Source: Mycobacterium sp.
Lineage (GTDB): Bacteria; Actinomycetota; Actinomycetes; Mycobacteriales; Mycobacteriaceae
Length of the DNA stretch: 47,858 nucleotides
Direction: 5' to 3'
NCBI GenBank assembly: GCA_020438865.1
Contig: JAGQTU010000024.1
Span: forward strand, 1-47,858
The notes under the pieces are model-generated. The model worked only from the letters and a program-made list of their open reading frames with translations. It was not told the origin of the DNA and did not search any database. The translations under genes were made by a program, and so were the position numbers. This document shows positions 1 through 7,847 of this stretch, one piece after another (position 1 is the first letter of the stretch; every line of letters starts with the position of its first letter).

Positions 1-1331
1 ACGCCGTGCTCGAGCACCTCGCGGTCGCTGCGCTGCAGGGCCACCGCCCAGCGGTAGGCGATGAAGTAGACCAGCGGGGGCAGCACCAGCATGCCGATGC
101 GGCCGATCCAGGTCGTCGCGTTCAGCGAGATGTGGAACTTGTAGGCGATGATGTCGTTCATCGCGCTGTAGGTCAGCACCATGTAGAACGCGATCGCCAT
201 CGCGCCGATGCCGGTGCGCACCGGAACGTCACGCGGGCGCTGCAGCAGGTTGTGGTGCGCGTCATCGCCGGTGAACCGCTTCTCGATCCACGGATACACC
301 AGTAACAGCAGGAAGATCACACCCATGATGACGGCGACGGCCACCGCGGCGGGAACCGTGTAGCGGCCGATGTAGAGCTCCCATGCCGGCCACAACCGGA
401 TCAGCCCGTCGGTCCACATCAGATAGAAGTCCGGCTGGCTGCCCGCCGACACCTGCGACGGCTTGTAGGGGCCGAGTTGCCAGATCGGGTTGATCTGCAG
501 CAGGCCGCCCATCAGGCCGAGGATGCCGACCACCATCGCGAAGAAGGCGCCGGACTTGATCGCGAACACCGGCATGACCCGTACGCCGACGACGTTGCGC
601 TCCGTCGCACCGGGGCCGGGGAACTGGGTGTGCTTCTGGAACCACACCATCGCCAGGTGAATGCCGATGAGTGCCAGCATGATTCCCGGGAAGATCAGGA
701 TGTGCACCGCGTACAGCCGCGGGATCAGGATCGTCCCCGGGAAGTCGCCGCCGAACAGCGCCCAGTGCAGCCACGTTCCGATGACCGGCAGGCCCAGCGT
801 GATCGAGGACAGCGCGGCCCGGATCCCGGTGCCCGACAACAGGTCGTCGGGCAGCGAGTAGCCGAAGAAGCCTTCGAACATGGCCAGGATCAGCAGCAGC
901 ACGCCGATCACCCAGTTGGCCTCGCGGGGCCGCCGGAAGGCGCCGGTGAAGAACACCCGGGCGAGGTGCACCATGATCGCGGCGGCGAACAGCAGGGCCG
1001 CCCAGTGGTGCACCTGGCGCACGAACATGCCGCCACGCACCTCGAAGCTGATGTCCAGCGCGGAGGCGTACGCCCGCGACATCTCGACGCCGCGCAGCGG
1101 CTGGTAGACGCCGTTGTAGGTGACCTCAGCCATCGACGGGTCGAAGAACAGGGTGAGATACACGCCGGTCAGCAGCAGCACGATGAAGCTGTACAGCGCG
1201 ACCTCGCCGAGCAGGAACGACCAGTGGGTCGGGAACACCTTGTTGAGTTGTCGCCGCAGCGCGGCCGACGGGTGGTATCGGGAATCGATGGCATCGCCCT
1301 GTGCGGCGCCGATCGCGGACAGTGTCTTCAT
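1..1331 (-). CDS. qcrB: Cytochrome bc1 complex cytochrome b subunit (solitary QcrB copy), 3' end outside window
   Basis: Membrane subunit that would oxidise menaquinol and pass electrons to the Rieske protein and cytochrome cc. I translated 443 codons from the ATG at 1331 to the window edge; the M. tuberculosis protein is about 549 residues, so roughly the last 100 are missing. Heme-ligand histidines are present (H108/H109 with H122, and H210 with H225), as is the PDFY segment at 300-303. From [14 protein letters not shown] onward it aligns with M. tuberculosis QcrB at an offset of 6, so T307 matches T313 and D308 matches E314 of the Q203 (telacebec) site. The N-terminus is shorter and different. 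Oddly, no qcrC or qcrA lies upstream: the next gene is a CitE-like lyase. This suggests a second, stand-alone copy rather than the qcrCAB operon gene. What follows qcrB is not visible. Confidence 0.93.
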   Translation of the reverse strand, partial: MKTLSAIGAAQGDAIDSRYHPSAALRRQLNKVFPTHWSFLLGEVALYSFIVLLLTGVYLTLFFDPSMAEVTYNGVYQPLRGVEMSRAYASALDISFEVRGGMFVRQVHHWAALLFAAAIMVHLARVFFTGAFRRPREANWVIGVLLLILAMFEGFFGYSLPDDLLSGTGIRAALSSITLGLPVIGTWLHWALFGGDFPGTILIPRLYAVHILIFPGIMLALIGIHLAMVWFQKHTQFPGPGATERNVVGVRVMPVFAIKSGAFFAMVVGILGLMGGLLQINPIWQLGPYKPSQVSAGSQPDFYLMWTDGLIRLWPAWELYIGRYTVPAAVAVAVIMGVIFLLLLVYPWIEKRFTGDDAHHNLLQRPRDVPVRTGIGAMAIAFYMVLTYSAMNDIIAYKFHISLNATTWIGRIGMLVLPPLVYFIAYRWAVALQRSDREVLEHG

Positions 1332-1456
1332 GCGCTGGCTCCAGAAGCTACGCGGGACAGGTCAGTGGTGCACCCGTACTTCGGAGCGGCGCGGCCGGCG
1401 GATGGCTGAGGTGTCGGCCGGTCACATTTGCGTAAGGGATGAAATCAGCAGATGGA

Positions 1457-2374
1457 TCAATAGTGATAGGTGTCCGACGGCGCGGGCACGTGCACGGCCT
1501 GGTCGTCGTCGAACGCCGACACCTCGATGCCGTAGGCCCGGGCGAGGTCGAGGATCTTGTTGGCCCGCGCGATCCGCGGCAGATCGGAGCCGTTGCGGAT
1601 CTCGCCGCCGTCGCGCTCGAACTCGGCGAAGAACTCCTTGGCCCAGGCGATCTCGTCCTGCGACGGGGAGAGCCCCTCGTTCACCGGCGCGCACTGGTCC
1701 GGGGTCAGGCAGATCTTGCCGGTCATCCCGAACTCGGCCGACACCGCCGTGGCCTCGCTGAGCTTCAGCGCGCTGGAACCCACCGTGGGACCGTCGATGG
1801 GGCCGGGGAGGTGAGCGGCCTTCGCGGCGATGGTGAAGCGGGCGCGGGTGTATGCCAGGGTGGCGGGGTTCTCCCCGAAGCCGGTGTCGCGGCGGAAGTC
1901 GCCGATGCCGAACGCCAACCGGAAGGTGCCCTTGGTGGCGGCGATCTCGGTGATGCGCTCGAGTCCGCGGGCGGTCTCCACAAGGGCGACGATCGGAACG
2001 TTGGGCAGCCGCTTGGCCGTCTCGGTGACGTGGTCGACGGACTCGACCATCGCCAGCATCACTCCCCCGACGGACAGGTTGGCCAGCATCGCGAGATCGT
2101 CGGCCCACCAGGGCGTCCCGAAACCGTTGATCCGCACCCAGTCGGTGTTGCCCGCGGTCAGCCAGCGCACCACGTTGTCGCGGGCCGCCGCCTTGTCCTT
2201 CGGCGCGACGGCGTCCTCGATGTCGAGCACCACGATGTCGGCGCGGGAGCGGGCCGCGGCGGCGAACCGGTCGTACTGGGCGCCGTTGACCAGCAGCCAA
2301 CTCCGCGCCAGTACCGGGTCGATGCGGTACCCGGCGTCGTCGTGGGATTCCCAGCCGCTGGTCTGGTCGTACAT
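1457..2374 (-). CDS. CitE-like HpcH/HpaI-family lyase
   Basis: A 305-residue TIM-barrel protein of the CitE (citrate lyase beta-like, malyl/citramalyl-CoA lyase) group. The acyl-CoA lyase signature is visible: RSWLLVNG near the N-terminus, VVLDIEDAVAPKDK carrying the acidic and Lys residues, a VRING arginine, an ALVETARG strand with the metal-binding Glu, and LAFGIGDF further on. In mycobacteria such proteins are usually stand-alone and not part of a citrate lyase complex; a role in cleaving (S)-citramalyl-CoA or malyl-CoA is family knowledge, not shown here. I chose the ATG at 2374 over an upstream TTG at 2404 because the alignable sequence starts with YDQTSGWES. It lies 125 nt upstream of the qcrB copy on the same strand, which is too far to prove an operon. 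Confidence 0.8.
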   Translation of the reverse strand: MYDQTSGWESHDDAGYRIDPVLARSWLLVNGAQYDRFAAAARSRADIVVLDIEDAVAPKDKAAARDNVVRWLTAGNTDWVRINGFGTPWWADDLAMLANLSVGGVMLAMVESVDHVTETAKRLPNVPIVALVETARGLERITEIAATKGTFRLAFGIGDFRRDTGFGENPATLAYTRARFTIAAKAAHLPGPIDGPTVGSSALKLSEATAVSAEFGMTGKICLTPDQCAPVNEGLSPSQDEIAWAKEFFAEFERDGGEIRNGSDLPRIARANKILDLARAYGIEVSAFDDDQAVHVPAPSDTYHY

Positions 2375-2518
2375 CGTGTCGCCCCGGTGCCTTCCGTACC
2401 GCAAATGTGCAGCTACATAGTGGCAGCACCGGCCGTCGACACCGAAATCAGGCTGGTCATCGGCGCAAAGGGCAGGGGCGAGCTACGTTGATCTGCGGCC
2501 CGAGGACGAGGAGTAGCT

Positions 2519-3532
2519 GTGGACGGCGTGGGTATGACGGAGGCGCAACCGGAGCCATCCCGATTCTCGATGCGGCGCATCCCGCTGGAGGTCCGCAAGG
2601 CGGCCGCCGTGGTGGGAATCGCAGTGCTGATGGCGTCGTCCTTCGTGGCCGCCTACACGACCGCGCTCGGGCAACCCCTCCCGCGGGACATGCCGGTCGG
2701 GGTGGCCGGCGCGGCGGCCGACACCGCGCCACTGGTCGCCGCGCTGCACCGCAGGCCGAGTGAGTTCGACGTGCACGAGTATCCGACCCGGGACGCAGCG
2801 ATCGCCGCGATCAACGACCAGCGCATCACCGCCGCCATCGACGCGACCGCGAGTCCGCCCCAGTTGCTGCTCGCCAGCGCCAGCGACCCATCCGGCACCC
2901 GCGTGCTCACCCAGATGGACCAGACCCAGCCGGGCCAGTTCAAGCTGCCCATCGTCGACCTCTATCCGCTGCCGCCATCGGATCCGGCCGGCCTGGCCAC
3001 GTTCTATCTCGTCATCGCCGCCACCCTCCTGGGTTTCACCACGATGTTTCAGCTGCGCGCCAACGTCAAGACGCTCTCGCTGCCCCGCTGGCTGGGCTGC
3101 GTGGCGGTGCTGGCCGTAATCGGCGGTGCCGCATTGGCTTTCGTGATCGGTCCGGCGCTGCACGCCCTGACCGCACCGTTTCCCGAGCTGTGGTTGCTGG
3201 TCTCGCTGCAGATCGGGATCGCCGCGACGTTCAACTCGGCCATGCTGGTGCTGATGCACCGGTGGGCGATCATTCCCACCTGGATCGTGTTCATCCTGCT
3301 CGGCAACACCTCCTCGGGTGGGGCGGTGTCGGCCTCCCTGCTGCCGCAGCCGTTCGCCTTCCTCAACCACGCGCTGCCCAGCGGCTCGACCGTGTCGGCG
3401 ATCCACACCGCGGCCTACTTCCCGCACAACCAGCGTGCGCTGCCCTTCATCGTGCTCGGCCTCTGGCTGGTCGCGACGCTGACGGCCTTGATCGTTTCCG
3501 CGCGCAAACTCGGTCGCTCGCCCGCGGCGTGA
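2519..3532 (+). CDS. ABC-2/YhgE-like integral membrane protein
   Basis: A 337-residue membrane protein with an N-terminal transmembrane helix (AAAVVGIAVLMASSFVAAY), an extracytoplasmic domain of about 110 residues, and then five or so hydrophobic segments (for example FYLVIAATLLGFTTMF and WLGCVAVLAVIGGAALAFV). This plan matches ABC-2-type or DUF3533/SNG1-like permease proteins that carry a large loop after the first helix. No ATPase gene lies beside it, so the transported substrate and any partner are unknown. The GTG at 2519 has an AGGAG five nucleotides upstream; an ATG at 2534 is the alternative start. It is divergent from the CitE-like gene, with the promoters presumably in 2375-2518. Confidence 0.7.
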   Translation: MDGVGMTEAQPEPSRFSMRRIPLEVRKAAAVVGIAVLMASSFVAAYTTALGQPLPRDMPVGVAGAAADTAPLVAALHRRPSEFDVHEYPTRDAAIAAINDQRITAAIDATASPPQLLLASASDPSGTRVLTQMDQTQPGQFKLPIVDLYPLPPSDPAGLATFYLVIAATLLGFTTMFQLRANVKTLSLPRWLGCVAVLAVIGGAALAFVIGPALHALTAPFPELWLLVSLQIGIAATFNSAMLVLMHRWAIIPTWIVFILLGNTSSGGAVSASLLPQPFAFLNHALPSGSTVSAIHTAAYFPHNQRALPFIVLGLWLVATLTALIVSARKLGRSPAA

Positions 3533-3549
3533 CGTCATAGGCTGGCGGC

Positions 3550-4515
3550 ATGATCGAAGCCGGCCGCATCGTGTCGGTCTGGCGGTATCCGGTGAAGTCG
3601 ATGGCGGGTGAGCGGGTGGCGTCCGCCGACCTCACGAGCCTCGGCGTGCACGCGGACCGGACCTGGGCCGTGCGCGACGTCGAACACGCCACGACGACCG
3701 GCGCCAAGAAACTGCCCGGGCTGCTGTGGTGTACCGCGCGCTACCCGCACACCCCGCCCGCCGATGCCGGCCCCGGACATGCGCCCGAAGTGATCATCGG
3801 CTTCCCGGACGGCCGGGAGATCTCCAGCTCCGATCCCGGCGTGCACCGCGCGCTGTCGGAGTACGTCGGCCGGGAGGTTGAACTTCGGGCGCTGCCGCCG
3901 ATGACCGACCGCCGCCAGTACCGCACCCCGATGGCCACCAAGGCCGACCTGCGCACCATCTTCGGCCTGGAGCCGGACGAGGCGCTGCCGGACCTGTCGA
4001 TGTTCCCGGTGCGCAAGTTCGCCGAGATCACCCGCTACGCCACCCCGATCGGCAGCTATGTCGACGCGTATCCGGTGCACATCCTGACCACCCAGAGCCT
4101 GGCCACCATGGCCGCCCTGGCGCCGGGCTCCGAGTTCGACGTGCGCCGGTTCCGGCCGACGATCCTCATCGACGCCGACGGCGGCTCCGAGCACCCGGAG
4201 TGGGACTGGTGCGGCGGCGTGCTGCACGGCCCGCACGCCGCGCTGCAACCGCTGATCCCCACCATCCGCTGTGTGATGCCGTCCCACGAGCAGCCCGAGC
4301 TCAAGCGGGATCGTGAGATCACCCGCACCATCGCAGCCCACTCGCGGCGCTGCCTCGGTGCCTACGGCAACGTGGTCACGCCCGGCCGGATCGCCGAGGG
4401 TGAGGTCCTTCGGCTCGAAGCACCGGCCCGGCCGGCCGGTGGCTCGGCGACCGACAAGGTCAAGCGGTCGCTGATGCGTGCGGTGGCCGCGGTCATCCCC
4501 AACGGAAGGAACTGA
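3550..4515 (+). CDS. MOSC domain protein (YcbX/molybdenum cofactor sulfurase C-terminal-like)
   Basis: A 321-residue protein with an N-terminal MOSC_N beta-barrel (starts IVSVWRYPVKSMAGE, the usual RYPVKS motif) and a C-terminal MOSC domain. The conserved MOSC cysteine is C268, in RRCLGAYGNVVTPGRI. Family members bind the molybdenum cofactor or transfer sulfur to it, and some reduce N-hydroxylated substrates (YcbX, mARC). No electron-transfer domain is fused here. It lies 17 nt after the preceding membrane protein gene and 3 nt before the next small gene, so the three may be cotranscribed. Confidence 0.88.
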   Translation: MIEAGRIVSVWRYPVKSMAGERVASADLTSLGVHADRTWAVRDVEHATTTGAKKLPGLLWCTARYPHTPPADAGPGHAPEVIIGFPDGREISSSDPGVHRALSEYVGREVELRALPPMTDRRQYRTPMATKADLRTIFGLEPDEALPDLSMFPVRKFAEITRYATPIGSYVDAYPVHILTTQSLATMAALAPGSEFDVRRFRPTILIDADGGSEHPEWDWCGGVLHGPHAALQPLIPTIRCVMPSHEQPELKRDREITRTIAAHSRRCLGAYGNVVTPGRIAEGEVLRLEAPARPAGGSATDKVKRSLMRAVAAVIPNGRN

Positions 4516-4518
4516 GGA

Positions 4519-4701
4519 ATGCGCACCGCACTCGGCATCGCCGGCGTCATCGTGGCGCTGTTCGGCCTGCTGTTCACCCTGCAGGGCTTCGGCGCCGTGC
4601 AAGGCAGCCCGATGAGCAACACCACGACGTGGTCGGTGCTCGGCCCGATCATCGCGCTCATCGGGGTCGGGGTGGCGATCACCGCCTGGCTGCGCCGCTG
4701 A
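4519..4701 (+). CDS. Small two-helix membrane protein
   Basis: A 60-residue protein of two hydrophobic segments (residues 5-26 and 38-57) joined by a short polar loop, ending WLRR. The start lies 3 nt after the MOSC stop codon, with a GAGGA just before the ATG, so it is very likely translationally coupled to the MOSC gene. I do not recognise a family. It converges with a second small membrane protein gene that ends at 4707. Confidence 0.7.
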   Translation: MRTALGIAGVIVALFGLLFTLQGFGAVQGSPMSNTTTWSVLGPIIALIGVGVAITAWLRR

Positions 4702-4706
4702 ACCGG

Positions 4707-4853
4707 CTAGACCGAATAGATCCAGTAGAAGGTCAGGATCACCGCTGCGATGACGTAGACCGACCACAACACGATGATGGTCGTCCTGCGCGACTCGAAC
4801 GGCGACATCGACTCCGGCTGCACCTGGGCGTCAACTGCTGGTTCGGAAGTCAT
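4707..4853 (-). CDS. Small single-pass membrane protein
   Basis: A 48-residue protein: a polar, Glu/Pro-rich N-terminal half (MTSEPAVDAQVQPES), an Arg-Arg pair, and one C-terminal transmembrane helix (TTIIVLWSVYVIAAVILTFY). The ATG at 4853 is the natural start, although the frame is open well upstream. It lies 38 nt downstream of the MenC-like gene on the same strand. Function unknown. Confidence 0.6.
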   Translation of the reverse strand: MTSEPAVDAQVQPESMSPFESRRTTIIVLWSVYVIAAVILTFYWIYSV

Positions 4854-4891
4854 CGGCGCGCTTGTACCCACCGGGGATGCCGCGCAAACGC

Positions 4892-5869
4892 TCAAATCAG
4901 ATCCTGAACGGACCGGAGCCGCTCGCGCCACCGGCCGACCCGCGCGTCGTCGCGCACCGCGAAAGCGGCGAGCTGATCGCGGTCCGGCCCGGGCGGCATC
5001 GGGGCGACCGGCAGGTGCCCGTCGACCGGGATCAACGACCGCCACGGCGACACCAGGTCGCCGACGAGGACCGCGGCGGTGCCGAGCCCGCACGCCCCGG
5101 CGAGTTCGGGCAGCGCGCCCGCCAGCGCCAGCCCGCCGGCAAGCCCGACGCTGCTGTCCGGCTCCGCGGAGACCACGCATGGCAGGCCGCAGTTCTCGGC
5201 CATCCGCAGCGCGCGGCGCACCCCGCCGAGCGCGTTGACAGTCAGCACGGCGATGTCGGCCGCCTTGGCCAGGGCCAGGCCGAATGGGTCGGGCGCGTCC
5301 CGGATCGACTCGTCGACGGCGATCCGCACGTTCACCCGGCGGCGGACCTCGGCCAGCTCGGGGAGGGTGGCGCAGGGCTGCTCGACGAAATCCAGTCCGG
5401 CGGCGGCTCGGTCCAAGGCGGCGATCGCCGCGACGGCGGTGTCGACGTCCCACGCTCCCCCGGCGTCGCACCGGATGACGGCGTCCGGGCCCAGTGCCGC
5501 GCGGACCGCCGCGACCCGCGCGATGTCGTCCTCGAGGGAGCCTGGGCCGCTGGCGACGCGCACGTCGGCGGTGTCGCAGCCACCGGTGACGGCGATGGCC
5601 GCGGCCGGCTCGGGCTCGACCGCGGGCACTGCGACGGCCACCGGTACCCGCCCGCGCACCGGGTCCGGCCATCCCACGGTGCCGGCCTCGATGGCGGCGG
5701 TGAGGTAGCGCGCGGCCCGCACACCGGCGACCGCCGTCGGTGGGCTGAACTCACCCCAGCCCTGCGGGCCCTCCAGCAGCATCCCCTCACAACCGGTGAA
5801 ACCGTGCCAGCCGTCCCGGGCCGGGATCGCGAAGACCGGCCCGTTGTCGAAGTCGATGTAGGCGTGCAC
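4892..5869 (-). CDS. MenC-like (o-succinylbenzoate synthase-like) enolase-superfamily protein lacking the catalytic lysines
   Basis: A 325-residue enolase-superfamily protein that aligns closely with mycobacterial MenC, for example EGPQGWGEF, VEQPCATLPELAEVRRRV, VDESIR, VVSAEPDSSVG and GACGLGT. The three metal ligands are kept: D135, E163 and D186. The two lysines that act as acid and base in o-succinylbenzoate synthase are not. The KxK motif reads D102-V-R104, and the second lysine (the ADIAVLK strand) is T210. Normal MenC activity in menaquinone synthesis is therefore doubtful; it may be a diverged paralogue or have another chemistry. The GTG at 5869 lies 9 nt after the stop of the upstream MTHFR-like gene and in the same frame. 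A true menC would be expected elsewhere in the genome. Confidence 0.8.
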   Translation of the reverse strand: MHAYIDFDNGPVFAIPARDGWHGFTGCEGMLLEGPQGWGEFSPPTAVAGVRAARYLTAAIEAGTVGWPDPVRGRVPVAVAVPAVEPEPAAAIAVTGGCDTADVRVASGPGSLEDDIARVAAVRAALGPDAVIRCDAGGAWDVDTAVAAIAALDRAAAGLDFVEQPCATLPELAEVRRRVNVRIAVDESIRDAPDPFGLALAKAADIAVLTVNALGGVRRALRMAENCGLPCVVSAEPDSSVGLAGGLALAGALPELAGACGLGTAAVLVGDLVSPWRSLIPVDGHLPVAPMPPGPDRDQLAAFAVRDDARVGRWRERLRSVQDLI

Positions 5870-5878
5870 GGCGCGCCG

Positions 5879-6832
5879 TCAGGAGCCTGCGCCCGGCGGT
5901 GTCGAATTGCCGGGGTCGCCCGGCGGTGTCGAATTGCCGGGGTCGCCCGGCGGTGACCAGTAGGCCAGCATCGCGGCGAACGTCTCGAACGCCGCCGCGG
6001 ACACCCCGTAGGTGGCCTCGAAGTGGATGCTCAGCGGGAAGCCCAGCTCGGCGACGCCGTCGATCACCCGCTTGTACAGGTCGACCATCAGCATCCGCTT
6101 GCGGGCCGGGTCACTGGCCGCGAGCTGGGCGACCAGGGCCTGCTCCTCGGCGACGGCGGCGTTGCCCGGGTCCTGGATCAGCCAGTTGATCAGGCCCACG
6201 CGGCCCTCGACCTTCGGCACGAAACCGAAGGACAGCAGGATCTCGGGCCGGTGCTCGTTGTTCCGGGCGAACGCGGCGAGGAAGTCGACGATGGCGTCGG
6301 AGTACAGCAGTTGCGTCATGCCGTACGTCGCACCCCGGTTGCACTTGAAGGCGAACCGGTCGGCCTCGGCATCCCGGGTCGGGATCAGGATCACCCCGCG
6401 ATTGGGCACCAGGTCCTGATAGATCGCCAGGGCGTCGGTCGGGGCGACTCCCGACCCCTCGCCGTCGCTCATGGTTCGCGGCACGCCGACGAAGACGATG
6501 CCCTCCATACCGGCGGCGAGCAGATCCCGCAGCCGCGCCCGCAGGGCGGGCTCGTCGGAGAACGCGGTGACCTGGGTGCACAACCCCTTCATGCCGGGCA
6601 GTTCCGGTGCGATCAGCGACCAGTAGTCCAGGACGTCGAGCTTCGGCTTCATCTCGACCGGCCGATCGTCGTCCTCGGCGATCATGCCGGGGATCATCAC
6701 GTGCCGGATCCGGCCCCCGATACCGGTCTGCGCCCCGAGTTCGCGGACCTTGTGGGCTTCGTCGAGCAGTTGCTCGGGACTGCGCTCCCGGTTGGGCGGC
6801 ACGAGTTCGAGCGCAATGGTGTTGAGGGGCAC
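5879..6832 (-). CDS. Non-canonical methylenetetrahydrofolate reductase (Rv2172c type)
   Basis: A 317-residue protein that closely matches the mycobacterial Rv2172c / M. smegmatis MSMEG_6596-type protein, described as an unusual MTHFR without the usual FAD site. Recognised segments are LNTIALELVPPN at the start, RIRHVMIPGMIAEDDDRPVE, GLCTQVTAF, GVPRTMSDGEGSGVAPTDAL, KCNRGATYGMTQLLYSDAIV and a C-terminal EATYGVSAAAFETFA. It would reduce 5,10-methylene-THF to 5-methyl-THF for methionine synthesis. The GTG at 6832 was chosen because it begins the family match and has AGGAG about seven nt upstream; the frame is open back to 7039. The C-terminus carries a duplicated PPGDPGNST unit encoded by a DNA tandem repeat, which I do not recall in homologues. 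Confidence 0.82.
   Translation of the reverse strand: MPLNTIALELVPPNRERSPEQLLDEAHKVRELGAQTGIGGRIRHVMIPGMIAEDDDRPVEMKPKLDVLDYWSLIAPELPGMKGLCTQVTAFSDEPALRARLRDLLAAGMEGIVFVGVPRTMSDGEGSGVAPTDALAIYQDLVPNRGVILIPTRDAEADRFAFKCNRGATYGMTQLLYSDAIVDFLAAFARNNEHRPEILLSFGFVPKVEGRVGLINWLIQDPGNAAVAEEQALVAQLAASDPARKRMLMVDLYKRVIDGVAELGFPLSIHFEATYGVSAAAFETFAAMLAYWSPPGDPGNSTPPGDPGNSTPPGAGS
5891..5955. repeat. 27-nt tandem repeat in the 3' end of the MTHFR-like gene
   Basis: Two identical 27-nt units (5891-5917 and 5918-5944) followed by 11 nt of a third. On the minus strand they encode two copies of PPGDPGNST and the start of a third, giving a Pro/Gly-rich tail. The perfect identity of the copies points to a recent slippage duplication. 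Confidence 0.95.
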
Positions 6833-7014
6833 GAAACTGCTCCTGATGGGACGGGCGGCTGGCTCGCCGGTGCCGGGCCGGGCTGGCCGTGAGGGCGCGA
6901 GCCGCAAGAGCATCACCATACCGATGGCACACCGATGGCCGGGCCCGGACCATTGCGGCGGGCGCGCCGCCCGGAGTAGCTTGACCTGTCCGGTCCACTG
7001 GCACGGGAGGCTAG

Positions 7015-7275
7015 ATGAATCCTCGGCTTCGACGGCCACGTCGGCCCCGCCGGGCGGTGGCGGGTGCCGCCGCCGTGCTGGGAGTCGTGCTGCTGAGTGC
7101 CTGCGGGGGTGCCGGGGACAGCGAGAAATCGCCGCCCACGACGCCGGGTAGCTCCGCGGTGCCCACCCCCACCAACAAGGGCAAGCCGGGTGGTCCGAAC
7201 AACTTCAGCCCGACCCCGATCGCGCCGTTGACTCCGACGGGTGGCCAGGCGCCGAACGGGACCGCCCAGCACTAG
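7015..7275 (+). CDS. Small Pro/Thr-rich lipoprotein
   Basis: An 86-residue predicted lipoprotein: Arg-rich n-region (residues 1-13), hydrophobic h-region, and lipobox LLSAC with the lipidated cysteine at C30. The mature part is short, Pro/Thr/Gly-rich and probably disordered (PTPTNKGKPGG, SPTPIAPLTPTGG). Found in the cell envelope by prediction; function unknown. It is divergent from the MTHFR-like gene and precedes furA by about 70 nt. Confidence 0.75.
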   Translation: MNPRLRRPRRPRRAVAGAAAVLGVVLLSACGGAGDSEKSPPTTPGSSAVPTPTNKGKPGGPNNFSPTPIAPLTPTGGQAPNGTAQH

Positions 7276-7311
7276 TGAACCCGCTGGTTCGGCGCGTCCG
7301 GCGAAGAACTC

Positions 7312-7340
7312 TTGACTGATTCCAGAAAAGGGACGACTAT
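7312..7340 (+). promoter_or_regulatory. furA promoter with overlapping FurA operator
   Basis: A TTGACT -35 box (7312-7317), a 17-nt spacer and a GACTAT -10 box (7335-7340). The A-rich stretch after the -35 (GATTCCAGAAAAGGGA) matches what I recall of the M. tuberculosis furA promoter, where FurA binds and represses its own transcription with katG. The -10 lies 7 nt before the GTG at 7348, which fits a leaderless furA transcript. Confidence 0.8.
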
Positions 7341-7347
7341 CTCACCC

Positions 7348-7803
7348 GTGGGCTCGATGGCGGACTACCCGGAACGGCTGCGGATGGCCGACATGCGCGT
7401 CACCCGGCCCCGCGTCGCGGTCCTCGAGGCGGTGCACGCCAATCCGCACGCCGACACCGACACCATCTTCGGCGCGGTGCGCGATTCCCTGCCCGAGGTA
7501 TCCCGGCAGGCCGTCTACGACGTGCTGGCCGCCCTGACCGCCGCCGGCCTGGTGCGGCGCATCCAGCCCTCCGGGCTGGTCGCCCGCTACGAGTCGCGGG
7601 TGGGCGACAACCACCACCACGTCGTCTGCCGCGTCTGCGGGGTGATCGGCGACGTCGACTGCGCCGCGGGCGAGGTGCCCTGCCTGACCCCCGCCGATGA
7701 CGGCGGCTCGCTGGACGGCTTCGCCGTCGACGAGGCCGAGGTCATCTACTGGGGCCTGTGCCCCGAGTGCTCGGCCCCCCAAGCTTCGGGATCACAACCG
7801 TGA
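7348..7803 (+). CDS. furA: Ferric-uptake-family repressor FurA
   Basis: A 151-residue Fur-family regulator that controls katG and its own promoter in mycobacteria. The winged helix is at about residues 15-75 (RVTRPRVAVLEAV, EVSRQAVYDVLAALTAAGLV), and the metal-binding dimerisation domain carries H89-H91 and two CxxC pairs (C94/C97 and C138/C141). The GTG at 7348 was chosen because VGSMADYPERLR aligns exactly with the M. tuberculosis FurA start and lies just after the -10 box. katG follows after 44 nt. Metal identity (iron or zinc) cannot be settled from sequence. Confidence 0.93.
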   Translation: MGSMADYPERLRMADMRVTRPRVAVLEAVHANPHADTDTIFGAVRDSLPEVSRQAVYDVLAALTAAGLVRRIQPSGLVARYESRVGDNHHHVVCRVCGVIGDVDCAAGEVPCLTPADDGGSLDGFAVDEAEVIYWGLCPECSAPQASGSQP

Positions 7804-7847
7804 TCCCGGTTGGATTCACCCAGATCCACACCCGGAAGGAATGAAGC

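Noticed and set aside
3535-4767. A 410-codon open frame on the minus strand
   Set aside because: It is antisense to the MOSC gene and has no family similarity; the MOSC reading has clear motifs.
5891-5955. CRISPR-like repeat
   Set aside because: Only two adjacent units without spacers, inside a coding region; a simple tandem duplication.
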